Position numbers and translations under genes: made by a program. A stretch of DNA of 42,500 nt from a bacterium (lineage in GTDB: Bacteria > Bdellovibrionota > UBA2428): assembly GCA_009991595.1 (NCBI GenBank), contig JAACVK010000021.1, positions 28,254 to 70,753 of the forward strand. The letters are read 5' to 3'. Positions 32,874 to 42,322 of this stretch are shown piece by piece (position 1 is the first letter of the stretch; every line of letters begins with the position of its first letter). The notes beneath the pieces were generated by a model, which worked only from the letters and a program-made list of their open reading frames with translations, had not been told where the DNA came from and did not search any database.

Positions 32874-34469
32874 TTAGAAGAGCCGATTATCTTTTAAATA
32901 GTTGGTAAACGCATGGAAGGATCGAAGAGAGGCGCTGGAGAGCGTCATAATACCAAATTTCAAATCAGACTTATTCACTGCACTCAATGGGATGGGATCA
33001 CTCCCTTGGTGAACCCAAAGCAAGGAGCTTCTCGATTCGGTGTCATTAGCCGTATTAAGGACGGAGAGAATTTGATCAAAAACCTCTGAGCTTAAAGAAG
33101 CACGAGGAGGCGTAACAAGAACAATAGGCTGTTTTTTTGCAAGGGCCATCTTTAACTCGCCAAGAAAGGCACCTCCGGAAGCCTTGGGTATTAGTTCGGC
33201 TTGATCTCTAGGTCTCAGTTTTTTCCACATTTTTGCGGTTGAATGACTGGGTAGCCAAACTCTCCAGGCTTGATTTTTCTTAGATCTAAAGGGAGACAAT
33301 ACCTTTGTTTCATTTCCCGCTCTCCAAAGTACGGCGGCTCGAATCACCTTTGAAACTAAAGCTCGTGTTTCCCTTTTCCCAACTTGAGCTATATCAGAGG
33401 TCGACTCCGCATTGATCTCGAAGCGTTGCTTTGCCCTCCAAGTTCGAACAATTTTTTCATACACATCAAGTCTTTTTAATTCTCCTGATTCAATTGCTTT
33501 CGCCAACCGGTCCCTGACCTTAAGCTGTTCTTGCTGATTCCAAACCAACATAACCAAGTCACTACCGGCTTTTAAAGCTTGAAGAGACAATGCAGAAAGA
33601 GACGCTCCCGAACTTCCCTTTGCCGCCCCCATCTCTAAATCATCTGTAATAATCACCCCCTCATAACCCATTTTTTCTCTCAACAAGGTGCTCAACATTT
33701 TTTTAGAAAAGGAGGCCGGAACTCTTTCCACCAATGGTAGCTCCACATGGGCCGTCATCAAAGCCGGAACATTATTCTTAACGGCCTCTCGAAACGGCTT
33801 AAGATCAGCGCTCCACAGTTGAGACAGTCTCTTGTAACTAACAGGAAGATTGTAATGTGAATCAACAGTGGTCGACCCATGGCCAGGAAAATGTTTCGCC
33901 ACAGACAACACCCCTGCACGCTCCAAGCCGTGAATGTAAGAACTTGTTAAACGCGCAACCTTTTCGGGATCACTTCCCCAAACGCGGTTTCTTAAGAAGC
34001 TACGAGCATTCCCTAAATCGAGCACAGGAGCTAAATTTGTATTAAGCCCCAAAGCTCTTAACTCTTGTCCTGTTAGAAAGCCAATCCTCTCAGAAAGCTT
34101 GGTATCATTACTGGCTGCTATCACAGCCGCATCTGGGAAATTTGTAACTCCACGCCTAATTCGAATGACTTCACCACCCTCATGATCGGTGGCAATCATA
34201 AGAGGCAATTTAAGCTTCTTAGAAATTCGGCTCAATTTCCAAGTTAAAGCCTGAACTTTCTCAACACTTCTCATGTTCCAAGCAAAAAGGATAACTCCTG
34301 CTGGTTGAATTTTTTGAACCTGCTCTATATTTCGCATTCCAACAAAGAGGAGCTGGCCAGCGAGCTCCTGGCTAGACCAATTTTTTAAAGAAGAACGAAA
34401 CTCAGCCTCTGTGGTAGTTGCAGAGGAGGACATTCCGAGCAAAAGAAAAAAAAAGAAAGTTCCCCTCAT
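32874..34469 (-). CDS. nagZ: Exported beta-N-acetylglucosaminidase NagZ (GH3), two-domain
   Basis: Removes N-acetylglucosamine from peptidoglycan fragments. A signal peptide (GTFFFFLLLGMSSSA) is followed by the GH3 catalytic domain to about residue 350: ATDHEGGEVIRIRRG, NLAPVLDLG, the loop KHFPGHGSTTVDSH with the Asp203-His205 acid/base pair, and the nucleophile segment GVIITDDLEMGAA (Asp276). The C-terminal 180 residues (from about KRETRALVSKV) are a second domain, as in the secreted NagZ of Bacillus and unlike the one-domain cytoplasmic E. coli enzyme. Export suits cell-wall turnover in the periplasm or digestion of prey or foreign wall. It heads the nagZ, PhnD-like, hpt direction of transcription. 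Confidence 0.93.
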   Translation of the reverse strand: MRGTFFFFLLLGMSSSATTTEAEFRSSLKNWSSQELAGQLLFVGMRNIEQVQKIQPAGVILFAWNMRSVEKVQALTWKLSRISKKLKLPLMIATDHEGGEVIRIRRGVTNFPDAAVIAASNDTKLSERIGFLTGQELRALGLNTNLAPVLDLGNARSFLRNRVWGSDPEKVARLTSSYIHGLERAGVLSVAKHFPGHGSTTVDSHYNLPVSYKRLSQLWSADLKPFREAVKNNVPALMTAHVELPLVERVPASFSKKMLSTLLREKMGYEGVIITDDLEMGAAKGSSGASLSALSLQALKAGSDLVMLVWNQQEQLKVRDRLAKAIESGELKRLDVYEKIVRTWRAKQRFEINAESTSDIAQVGKRETRALVSKVIRAAVLWRAGNETKVLSPFRSKKNQAWRVWLPSHSTAKMWKKLRPRDQAELIPKASGGAFLGELKMALAKKQPIVLVTPPRASLSSEVFDQILSVLNTANDTESRSSLLWVHQGSDPIPLSAVNKSDLKFGIMTLSSASLRSFHAFTNYLKDNRLF

Positions 34470-34573
34470 AATATCTAATACTTATTATGAGCAGAGCTCC
34501 TCCGATTACCAAGGATAGGAATTTGTCTTTAACAGATCTAAATCGTCAAAACTTTGAAGAAAGTCACTTGAAT

Positions 34574-35227
34574 CTAGGGCAAATGCGGCTGAAGGCGTTT
34601 TTCCATAAGCTCCAAAGCCTCAGGAATTCGATTTGAATCCATGTATTCTTTCACTTCTTCTTGGCTAAAGGCCACGACGTATTTAAGCCGCATCTTAGAG
34701 AAGGGTTTCGGCAACACTGTTTTTGCCCAACTCTTAGCGATCCAAGCTCGCTCAACCTCTCCTAAGCCAAAGACAATAGGAGCCTCTAGAATGTAAGCTA
34801 GTTTGAGTATTCCCTTTTTAATTTTTCGACGAGGTCCCCTGGGACCATCCACCGCCAAACTCACATTCAAAACACCACTATCCCGACACAGGTCCACTAA
34901 ACGCTTAAAGCCGCTGACCGAACCTCTACTCGAAGACCCCCGTGCAACCTTAAAGCCCAGCCGCTCCAAGAGCATGGTCAACAAGGACCCGTCTTTGCTC
35001 AGTGACACCATAACAATCATAGGTCGATTGAAATAAAACGAGATCATTGGCCAATCGTCTTCATGAAAATGACCGAAGACGACGACTTGTTTATATTTGT
35101 ATCTTTCTTGAATCTCTGGAGGCAAAGCATCTTCATCCAGCTTCCAGGTAAGGCGCAAAAAAGCAAAAACCCAATAGACGAGATGGACTACGACAATCCA
35201 GAAAAAACTTTTAAGACGCGCCTTCAT
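34574..35227 (-). CDS. DUF374 / lysophospholipid acyltransferase-like membrane protein
   Basis: An N-terminal hydrophobic helix (FFWIVVVHLVYWVFAFLRL) is followed by an acyltransferase-like fold: VVVFGHFHEDDWP in place of the usual Trp-His-Gly/Arg block, MIVMVSLSKDGSLLTMLLE, GFKVARGSSSRGSVSGFKRLVD, AVDGPRGPRRKIKKGILKLA and APIVFGLGEVERAW. This order is the DUF374 pattern found beside lipid A and LPS genes. It probably modifies a lipid at the inner membrane. The His-Asp pair is replaced by HFHEDD, so the active site is plausible but not certain. Its ATG overlaps the transketolase C-terminal subunit stop by four bases (ATGA), which implies coupled translation. Confidence 0.82.
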   Translation of the reverse strand: MKARLKSFFWIVVVHLVYWVFAFLRLTWKLDEDALPPEIQERYKYKQVVVFGHFHEDDWPMISFYFNRPMIVMVSLSKDGSLLTMLLERLGFKVARGSSSRGSVSGFKRLVDLCRDSGVLNVSLAVDGPRGPRRKIKKGILKLAYILEAPIVFGLGEVERAWIAKSWAKTVLPKPFSKMRLKYVVAFSQEEVKEYMDSNRIPEALELMEKRLQPHLP

Positions 35228-36195
35228 GCCCCAGTAATTTGTTTAGCTATTCCAGGTCCCGTGAATCCGTAGTTCTCGTAGTTATCACTAGGCGAACCCG
35301 ATTGACCAAATTCAGTCACTCCGATTCTCTTCAACGCAGGAGAAGAGGGTCGCTCACTCAACATTTCAGCTAAAATGCCACCCAAGCCACCCATCTTGTA
35401 ATGATCTTCCACACTCACGACAAAAGAAGGTTTAAGAGCTAAAATTCGATCAATATTTTCTTTTGAAACTGGATTCAACCAACTGGCATTCACGATAGAG
35501 ACGTCTGGATAGGCTCCGGAAGCAATCAGCTCATCGGCTGCTTTGACGGATGGCTCTAGAACACCTCCCGTAGCAACGATGCAGGGAACGTTTTCCTCCT
35601 TTGACTCATGCAAAAACTCCCAATGCCCTTCTTTAAAAGTGGCACCAGTATCTTTAACCTGAGGCAAACCCTGTCTAGTCACACGCATATAACTTGGATT
35701 TGGATCTTTTACAGTCCACTCCATAAAAGAATGTGTCTCTCTTTCATGGGACGGTTGAAACACTCGAACGTTCGGTAGGGAGCGCATCAAAGTCACATCT
35801 TCGAGCGCCATTTGGGAATGTCCATCTTCACCAATTCCAACTCCCGCGTGAGATCCAATCAAGTTAACAGCAGCTCCGGTGAAAGAAACACTCATTCTAA
35901 TTTGATCAAAGCGCCCAGTTAAAAAACAGCCAAAACTCGCTGCAAAAGGCACTTTACCGGCTCTTGCAAAGCCAGCAGCCACACCAATCATGTTAGCTTC
36001 AGCAATCCCCATGTTAAAGAATCGATCAGGACACTCGGCTGCAAACAAATCTGTGCGAGTGGACTTAGAAAGATCTCCCTCAAGAACAACAATTTGTTCA
36101 TTCTTAGAACCTAGTTCTTTTAATTTTTCTCCGAACGCCAAACGGGTCGCCTTAGCCTTTATCGATGAATCAAAAATTTTCTCGTATAATGACAT
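35224..36195 (-). CDS. Transketolase, C-terminal subunit
   Basis: The pyrimidine-binding and C-terminal half of a split transketolase. Motifs: VVLEGDLSKSTRTDLF, RFFNMGIAEANMIGVAAGFARAG (with the catalytic Glu of the ExN(M) motif), PFAASFGCFLTGRFDQIR, GSHAGVGIGEDGHSQMALEDV, and the C-terminal fold with WLNPVSKENIDRILA and SVEDHYKMGGLGG. Length 323. It pairs with the N-terminal subunit encoded five bases upstream; both are needed for one TPP site. The enzyme transfers two-carbon units in the non-oxidative pentose phosphate pathway. DXS or pyruvate dehydrogenase beta subunits are less likely given the exact motif set. It is coupled to the DUF374 gene. Confidence 0.92.
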   Translation of the reverse strand: MSLYEKIFDSSIKAKATRLAFGEKLKELGSKNEQIVVLEGDLSKSTRTDLFAAECPDRFFNMGIAEANMIGVAAGFARAGKVPFAASFGCFLTGRFDQIRMSVSFTGAAVNLIGSHAGVGIGEDGHSQMALEDVTLMRSLPNVRVFQPSHERETHSFMEWTVKDPNPSYMRVTRQGLPQVKDTGATFKEGHWEFLHESKEENVPCIVATGGVLEPSVKAADELIASGAYPDVSIVNASWLNPVSKENIDRILALKPSFVVSVEDHYKMGGLGGILAEMLSERPSSPALKRIGVTEFGQSGSPSDNYENYGFTGPGIAKQITGA

Positions 36196-36200
36196 TGCTC

Positions 36201-37082
36201 TTATCCTCTCAACGTTCCATTAGGGCTTTCGCCCTCATAAAGTTCTTTGATGGCATCCACTAGTTGCTCTTCACTAGGAGCAGCTCCGTGCCATTTGTTA
36301 GGGTGTTCCATAAAACTTATGCCCTTACCTTTAACAGTATTGGCAATTAAGAATCTAGCCTTGCCTTCTTCTTGTGTATGGCAGGAAGAAAAGTAATCTT
36401 TCAATCGATCCACATCGTGACCATCGCAAGAACTCACTTCTAGATTAAAAGCTCTTAGCTTGTCAGCCAAAGGCTCTAGATTCATCACTTCAGAAGTGGG
36501 ACCATCAATCTGCCCTTTATTATAATCTAAAACGAAAGTCAGATTTCCGGGCATAAACTTTCCACAGCTCATCAAACACTCCCAAACCTGGCCTTCTTGA
36601 ATTTCGCCATCGCCTAAAACACAATAAACCCTAGGCAAACGAGAGATTTTTTTAGCTCGATAAGACAACCTTAAGCCAAGAGCCAAGCCAAGTGCGACCG
36701 AAGCGCCTTGCCCTAAACTTCCAGTAGAAGCCTCCATTTTATCGAAACGAAGTCGATCGGGGTGTCCTTGTAAAAAGTGTCCATACTGCCGAAGACCCGC
36801 TAATTCTTTGGCTTCGAATAAACCCATCTGACTCATGATCGCATAGTAAGCAGGCACGCCGTGCCCCTTGGATAAAACAAAACGATCGTTTTCGGGGTTA
36901 TAGAAATCGGAAGAATCTAACTGAAAACCAGCTTCAAAAAGCGAGCTTAGAATCTCAACCATGGACAACGAGCCACCCGGATGACCCGACTTAGCAAGAA
37001 AAATTGATTCCAAAATAGCCTGGCGCATAGCCTTGCGAGTTTGGGGTGAACTAAGGGTTTCTTTGGGCCAATGAAAATTCAT
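36201..37082 (-). CDS. Transketolase, N-terminal (TPP-binding) subunit
   Basis: It carries the pyrophosphate-binding half: the substrate His segment SGHPGGSLSMVEIL, SKGHGVPAYYAIM, STGSLGQGASVALGLALG, and the TPP metal motif GDG...N as VLGDGEIQEGQVWE to VLDYNKGQIDG, then an NTVKGKGISFMEH segment. Length 293. E. coli TktA is one chain of 663 residues, while this split form (293 + 323) is like that of many archaea, Thermotoga and Firmicutes. It is first in a three-gene run with the C-terminal subunit and the DUF374 gene. The start is an ATG at 37082 and is not in doubt from the motif positions. Confidence 0.94.
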   Translation of the reverse strand: MNFHWPKETLSSPQTRKAMRQAILESIFLAKSGHPGGSLSMVEILSSLFEAGFQLDSSDFYNPENDRFVLSKGHGVPAYYAIMSQMGLFEAKELAGLRQYGHFLQGHPDRLRFDKMEASTGSLGQGASVALGLALGLRLSYRAKKISRLPRVYCVLGDGEIQEGQVWECLMSCGKFMPGNLTFVLDYNKGQIDGPTSEVMNLEPLADKLRAFNLEVSSCDGHDVDRLKDYFSSCHTQEEGKARFLIANTVKGKGISFMEHPNKWHGAAPSEEQLVDAIKELYEGESPNGTLRG

Positions 37083-37210
37083 CCGTGTAAACCTCCCACT
37101 CTCCTAGCTCTAGTCAAGCCAGTAGATTTGAGCAAGGCAGAGCAGAACCCAATTCCCTTAACGCGTGGGGCCATTTGGCTGATAGGCAAATCCATCAAAG
37201 CAGCTACATA

Positions 37211-38434
37211 ATGAAATCAGTGTCTCGCTCAAGCATACTATTTGCCCTCCTATATTTTGTCCAAGGGTCAGCGCTAGCCTACGTGCAGAGCTTTCAAAAA
37301 AGCTATCTCAACGAAAGTGGCGTTTCCTCAAACGACATCGCTCTCATCACAAGCCTTTTGCTTTTGCCCTTCGTTCTCAAACTCATCTTCGCTTTCGTCG
37401 CAGATCTCCTTGCGAGCAAGGTGGCTAATCCAAAGAAACTCCTTATGAGAATTGGTCTATTCATCTCGGCCGCTGGCTTTGCCGCGGCCGCAACTGTGGA
37501 CCCTGCAGATCACTTTTATGTTTTCACAATTTTGATGCTGGCTGCCTCCTCTGGAACCGCCTGTTACGACACCTGCGCCGACGGCCTTGCCATTGTCATC
37601 TCGAGCACTCGAGAGAGAAGCTACATCCAAGCTGCTATGATCAGCGGAAAATCAGCGGGCTTTATCATCATGGCCGGGCTCTTTGGCCTAGTGGGGCAAC
37701 GCTTTGGATACCCCTCAATCCTACTCTCCCTAGGAGCACTCTCTCTCCTACCACTGGCCTTGCTCTCCAGTGTCCAAGAACCAATAGCGGCCAATAAAAC
37801 CTTCCAACCGCTCAAAGAGCTAAGATGGCTACTAACTCCCCACACACTTTGTTTTATTGCCTTTGCTTTTAGTTACGCCATGATTTCCTTTGGAGGAGAC
37901 GGGCTCATGTCCTATTTCTTGAAGTTAAGGTTTGATACTCCCATTGATCAGCTAGGTAGTTATGGCAGCCTGCGCGGAATAGGCGCGATCTTCGGAGCCA
38001 TTAGCTCAGCTCTTCTTGTAATTCGAGTTGGCTTCAAAAGATTAGGAAGCGCAAGCTTGATGTGCGTAGCCATTGTCTTGTGGTTTACGCCGCAATGGTT
38101 AACTCCTGAAAATAGACTAAGCTTTGCTGCTCTTTGGGGATTTGTCTGGGGTCTACAAGAAGGAATCTTCCTTACACTAGCAATGAACTTAAGCCCAAAA
38201 AAGTTTGCCACAACTGCATTTGCCTTATTTATGATGGTAGGAAACTTAGGAACGGCTGTAGGAGATGGGAGCTCAACAGCGCTCGTTGACACCTGGGGCT
38301 TTGTTAAAGTCTTTCACACGTTGGCCCTCATGAGCGTGGTGCCCCTCATTCTTTACAACCTTTGTCTCTTCTTGACGAAAAGACAAGAAAAGCTTCAATT
38401 AGACAATGTGATAGACATCCAATCTAAAAAATAA
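37211..38434 (+). CDS. MFS transporter of the AmpG/PAT type
   Basis: A twelve-helix carrier. The ATG at 37211 is preferred; a TTG at 37175 extends the frame. Helix 1 is SILFALLYFVQGSALAYVQS; the loop after helix 2 has LPFVLKLIFAFVADLL in the place of the AmpG/PAT KFxWAPLxD motif; the helix 4-5 region SSGTACYDTCADGLAIVIS matches the T-x-D-x-A-x-D/DG signature of AmpG and acetyl-CoA (PAT) transporters; GFKRLGS sits at the central loop. Charged residues are few, as expected. The substrate is unknown: muropeptides (AmpG) would fit an exported NagZ 2.7 kb away, but AmpG-like carriers are broad. Divergent from the transketolase pair. Confidence 0.75.
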   Translation: MKSVSRSSILFALLYFVQGSALAYVQSFQKSYLNESGVSSNDIALITSLLLLPFVLKLIFAFVADLLASKVANPKKLLMRIGLFISAAGFAAAATVDPADHFYVFTILMLAASSGTACYDTCADGLAIVISSTRERSYIQAAMISGKSAGFIIMAGLFGLVGQRFGYPSILLSLGALSLLPLALLSSVQEPIAANKTFQPLKELRWLLTPHTLCFIAFAFSYAMISFGGDGLMSYFLKLRFDTPIDQLGSYGSLRGIGAIFGAISSALLVIRVGFKRLGSASLMCVAIVLWFTPQWLTPENRLSFAALWGFVWGLQEGIFLTLAMNLSPKKFATTAFALFMMVGNLGTAVGDGSSTALVDTWGFVKVFHTLALMSVVPLILYNLCLFLTKRQEKLQLDNVIDIQSKK

Positions 38435-38458
38435 CCCGAATCTTTTAAACATCAAAGA

Positions 38459-40510
38459 TCAGTCGGCCTTAGTTAAAATATCTTGAGCAGACTCTACGGC
38501 CGCATCCGTCCCCAACAAATAGAGCACATCACCCACTTCAATCAAATAGTCGGGCGAAGGAAGTCTTGTTCCAAAACCTTCCCGGAAAATTACAACTACT
38601 CCAGCCTGACTACGAGCTCTTAAATCTATTTCGGCCAAAGTTTTGGAAACACAAAGCATATTTTCTTCAATCCGGAAGGGGCGCATTGCAGACAGAGCTT
38701 CCCATGTTGGGATTTCCAAATTTCTTCGGGCATGATCCATCCAATCCCCTTTATCCTTCAGAATAGATTCTCTTGATTCCATTAGAAAAGAGTGAATCTT
38801 CTCTGATCCCACTCCGTAAGCTCTCAATGTTCTAGAAAGAATTTCCAATGCCGTCTCAATCTCACCAACAGCCCACTCAACGTTCTCATAATTTCGAATT
38901 GTATCTACATCTCGAACATAAGCCGTTCGCACCACGATCTTAACGTCTGGACGAACTTGGCGGATAGTGCTCAAAATTGCCTCAATGATGTTCACCCCTG
39001 AAACCATAACCACAACGAGCTTACAATTTCGAACACCGGCTTCTTCTAAAATTTCTCGCCGAGTTGCGTCTCCGAAGTGAATCGGCTCCCCCTTAGCCTT
39101 AAAACTCTGAACCGTTTGGGCATTGGCTTCCAATATTTGATAGGGAATCTCTAAATTCTTTAAAGCTGAAGCCAGGTTCTGACCAGCAATCCCAAAACCA
39201 ATAATCAAAGTTTGAAAATAAGGCACTTCTTTAGTTCCTTCGTGAGGAATTGGAATTTCAATAGTCGGGTCTCGCCTTTTTTCACTCCTAAAAACTTGGG
39301 TCAGCTTCTGTGGAATCCAAGACTCAAAACGATCTTGAAACGACAATTTGGGACCGTATTTGTAGGCGTAAGGAGTTAACGCAAGACTTACGATGGATAG
39401 GCTCAAAAAATACTGAAGTTCATGAGGTGATATCAAATCTAAATCCACCCCCTGTTTTGCTAAAACAAAAGAAAATTCACCAACCTGAAAGAGCATCACA
39501 CCGGTCATTATAGATATAGATTTCGGAAACTTATTCAAGCGACCAATAGCAACAATGATCGAAGATTTCACTGTGAACAAAATAGCTAAAAACAACAAGA
39601 TCCAATGAAAATGCTGGAAAGCAAAAACTGGATCTAACAACATGCCTATTGAGATAAAGAAAAAGCCAACAAAAATATCACGAAGGGGAGCAAAATCAGC
39701 ACTCGCCTGTTTTTCATAGGGACTGTCTGCGACAAGAACACCGGCAACAAAGGCTCCCAATGCAAAAGAAAGTCCTATCGAGTGAAGAATAAAACCGCAA
39801 CCCGCAGAGAGGAAAAGAAGGAAAAAGAAAAAAACTTCACGGCTTCTCGTTTGAACAACCTGAAAAAGCAAACGATTTAGAATAAAGCGGCTCAGCAGAT
39901 AGAATCCAACGATGCTTCCAACGGCCTTCCCCAACCACATAAAGATTGCTGATAAACGAAAGTCTCCAGCAACCTTCCCGCCTTCTGCTAACATAGGAAC
40001 AAGCAAAATCATGACCAACACAGCTAAGTCCTGAAAAATCAAAATCCCTACGGCGTTCTGAGCATAAGGAGTATTAAAGTCGCGCTTTTCTTCGATCACT
40101 TTTAAAACGATCGCCGTTGAGCTTAAAGCTAAAAGAAACCCCACAAACACAGCCTTAGAAAAACCAAAGTCAAAAACAATTCCAGCAAAAGCACTAAAAG
40201 CAGCAACACAAAGGATAACCTGAGGTGCCCCTAGAAAGAGCAAAGACCGCTTAAGCGACCTCAATCGAGCCAGATTAAACTCGAGGCCAATCGTAAAAAG
40301 CAGAAGAGACAATGCAATCTCAGAAATCGCGTTGGCCCCTGGAGTTGTGGTCACCCAAGCCAGGGCTTTAGGTCCAATGATGATTCCTGTAGCTAAAAAA
40401 CCAATGACGACGGGAATTCTCGCCCAATGAAAAAGAAGAGTGACGACACAAGAAACGCCAAGGATCACTAAAACCTGAGAAAGTACTTGAATTTCGGAAC
40501 CTTCCACCAC
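38459..40510 (-). CDS. CPA2-type cation:proton antiporter with RCK domain (KefB/YbaL-like)
   Basis: Membrane part of roughly twelve helices (VVIGFLATGIIIGP, LLLFTIGLEFNLARLR, AVFVGFLLALSSTAIVLK with the signature Ser-Ser-Thr-Ala, NAVGILIFQDLAVLVMILLVP with the ion-binding Gln-Asp). Residues about 410-530 are a Rossmann RCK/TrkA-N domain (IIGFGIAGQNLASAL, HFGDATRREILEEAG), and residues about 600-680 are TrkA-C (LAEIDLRARSQAGVVVIF, PSPDYLIEVGDVLYLLG). Such proteins exchange K+ or Na+ for H+ under nucleotide or ligand control. The start at GTG 40510 has no visible Shine-Dalgarno sequence. Glutathione-gated KefB/C assignment is not supported, as no partner (KefG/F-type) gene is next to it. Confidence 0.9.
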   Translation of the reverse strand: MVEGSEIQVLSQVLVILGVSCVVTLLFHWARIPVVIGFLATGIIIGPKALAWVTTTPGANAISEIALSLLLFTIGLEFNLARLRSLKRSLLFLGAPQVILCVAAFSAFAGIVFDFGFSKAVFVGFLLALSSTAIVLKVIEEKRDFNTPYAQNAVGILIFQDLAVLVMILLVPMLAEGGKVAGDFRLSAIFMWLGKAVGSIVGFYLLSRFILNRLLFQVVQTRSREVFFFFLLFLSAGCGFILHSIGLSFALGAFVAGVLVADSPYEKQASADFAPLRDIFVGFFFISIGMLLDPVFAFQHFHWILLFLAILFTVKSSIIVAIGRLNKFPKSISIMTGVMLFQVGEFSFVLAKQGVDLDLISPHELQYFLSLSIVSLALTPYAYKYGPKLSFQDRFESWIPQKLTQVFRSEKRRDPTIEIPIPHEGTKEVPYFQTLIIGFGIAGQNLASALKNLEIPYQILEANAQTVQSFKAKGEPIHFGDATRREILEEAGVRNCKLVVVMVSGVNIIEAILSTIRQVRPDVKIVVRTAYVRDVDTIRNYENVEWAVGEIETALEILSRTLRAYGVGSEKIHSFLMESRESILKDKGDWMDHARRNLEIPTWEALSAMRPFRIEENMLCVSKTLAEIDLRARSQAGVVVIFREGFGTRLPSPDYLIEVGDVLYLLGTDAAVESAQDILTKAD

Positions 40511-40604
40511 TTAGAGTGTAGCTTGAAATGTAGCGAATTGAAATCACTTTGAGAGCAACTTTGAGCAGATCAATCTAAACAAGCTTCTTGTGCTCTTAGT
40601 TTTC

Positions 40605-42122
40605 CTAACGAAAACTCTCAATAGAAGCTTCTACATCCAATAGAGATCTTTTTAACTGCATCCACTTTGCCTGATACTCCTCATGAGTGAGAAGCAAACC
40701 GTTTCGGCTGGCCTCGGAAATCTCTCCGGTTTTAAACGGATCTTGAGAAAGAAAATGATTCAAAGAAGCAGAAGCCTCATTACTTGAGAGAGGCATTCTT
40801 TTATAGACCCGCTCTATCTGAACTCGGTCATATTCACTGAAAACCATGCCTTGTTTAAGCTTTGATAGATATAACTCAGAAAAGGCCTTGAGAAAGTCTA
40901 ACTTTTCGGCGTCCTTCCAAGCTTCCAATCCTTCAGCAGTTTCTACAAAAAACAAACGTACCTCCATCGAAGTTTTTAGCTTTGGTATCTCTGAAGAGAT
41001 CACTTTCTTCACCAGCTTTAGAGAGAAGTTCTTCCTATAGATTGAATCAAGCACCTTTTCCCTAATTTGAGCTGCAAGTTCATCGGAGGGAATCTGCATT
41101 GCCCTTTTGTGAAACTCTTCCAATCGAGCCATCTCCTCGGCTCTCTCTTTTTTCAACTCAACAAGACTGTTGTATTCAGCCGCTATATTAAGCTCTTCTT
41201 CGCTCAATTCTGGAACAGAAGCAGCCAGTTCTCGAAGCTCCTGCTGGACTGTCGAATCAAGCTGCTTAAAGAAACGAGATTCTACAATCATTTTGGCTTG
41301 AGACGCTGTTAGTGCCCTTGCCATTTTTGTTAAGAGAAGCTGATTTAGAACCCCACTTCGCTCTAGCTTACTAAGGAATAAAGAAAAATTTTCATTCTCA
41401 AAACGGATAGTCTCGCCTCCAAAAATTCGAGGCCATGTATTGGCTCTTTGAACGGAACTAAGTAAATGAGAAACCTGGTTCTCAGTTAAGCTCGGAGAAG
41501 TAGATCGAGATTTTTTCTCTAACTTCATCAAAAAGCCCATGAAGACTTCACTAAGTTCTTCTTGAAGTTTGGGCATCAGGCCCGCATTCGAAATATCTCT
41601 AAATTGTACCAATAACGCTCTCAGTTTTGCCTGCTCCTGAGGACCATCAGAAGAAATCATTCCCATTTTAAGAGCATCTTCCAAAAAGGGTGCCCAAGAA
41701 TCATTCCAACTGCTTCGACTCCAAGAGGCTGGTATTAGATTGAAAATAAAATAACTAGCTCGACTTGAGATATCTAAGAGTTCTTCCTGCTCAAACACCG
41801 AACTATTTTCAATCAACTCTGAAACGGTTGTTCTGGTTTCATTAAAATTTAACTTCTCGTTTGGTGATAACAAACTTTGATAAAGAGAAACCTCTAGAGC
41901 GATATCAAACACTCTAAACTCCTGAAGAGAACTTTTAATCCGAGCCATGGCATCAGACACACTTGTTGAATCCTCAGAGTTTATTCCTTGAAGTTCAGTC
42001 TGGCACCCAAGTGAATCTAAAGAAACGACTGGCACGGGCTTACGACTCCAAAAAGGCGTTGCCAAAGAACTAAGAATTGGAGAAGCCAACACAAATAGAA
42101 ACAATGCGAGCAATGTATTCAT
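40605..42122 (-). CDS. Long alpha-helical secreted protein of unknown function
   Basis: A signal peptide (NTLLALFLFVLASPILSSLA) is followed by about 480 residues that are almost entirely helical, rich in Leu, Glu, Ser and Lys. There are heptad-like stretches around residues 300-350 (ELSEEELNIAAEYN, KKERAEEMARLEEFHKR) and a single Cys near the mature start (LGCQTEL). There is no Gly/Pro-rich or metal motif. I recognise no family. A periplasmic scaffold, chaperone or adhesin-like role is conceivable but cannot be told apart. It is a single gene with 94 bases to the antiporter gene on the same strand and 200 bases to the next gene upstream. No internal stops or frameshifts are seen. Confidence 0.68.
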   Translation of the reverse strand: MNTLLALFLFVLASPILSSLATPFWSRKPVPVVSLDSLGCQTELQGINSEDSTSVSDAMARIKSSLQEFRVFDIALEVSLYQSLLSPNEKLNFNETRTTVSELIENSSVFEQEELLDISSRASYFIFNLIPASWSRSSWNDSWAPFLEDALKMGMISSDGPQEQAKLRALLVQFRDISNAGLMPKLQEELSEVFMGFLMKLEKKSRSTSPSLTENQVSHLLSSVQRANTWPRIFGGETIRFENENFSLFLSKLERSGVLNQLLLTKMARALTASQAKMIVESRFFKQLDSTVQQELRELAASVPELSEEELNIAAEYNSLVELKKERAEEMARLEEFHKRAMQIPSDELAAQIREKVLDSIYRKNFSLKLVKKVISSEIPKLKTSMEVRLFFVETAEGLEAWKDAEKLDFLKAFSELYLSKLKQGMVFSEYDRVQIERVYKRMPLSSNEASASLNHFLSQDPFKTGEISEASRNGLLLTHEEYQAKWMQLKRSLLDVEASIESFR

Positions 42123-42322
42123 AGCGCGCTTCTAACACCGATTATGCTTCGCGTCAATTAAATACACCTCAGTTCGCCTTGTAAAATCAATCATTTAAAC
42201 AGGATTCAAAACAAGCTAAACAACAAGGCCTCCACCCCCATACCCTTGCGGTAGCCTAGTTAACTCAGATTCTTTTAAACTCGAAGGAGAGAAACTATCT
42301 GTAGGGAATTCCCCTTAACTCA

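Noticed and set aside
42123-42322. The 200-base gap before the Hsp70-like gene as a site of an RNA gene or riboswitch.
   Set aside because: Only a short GGGAATTCCC palindrome and no stable nested stems or conserved cores that I recognise.
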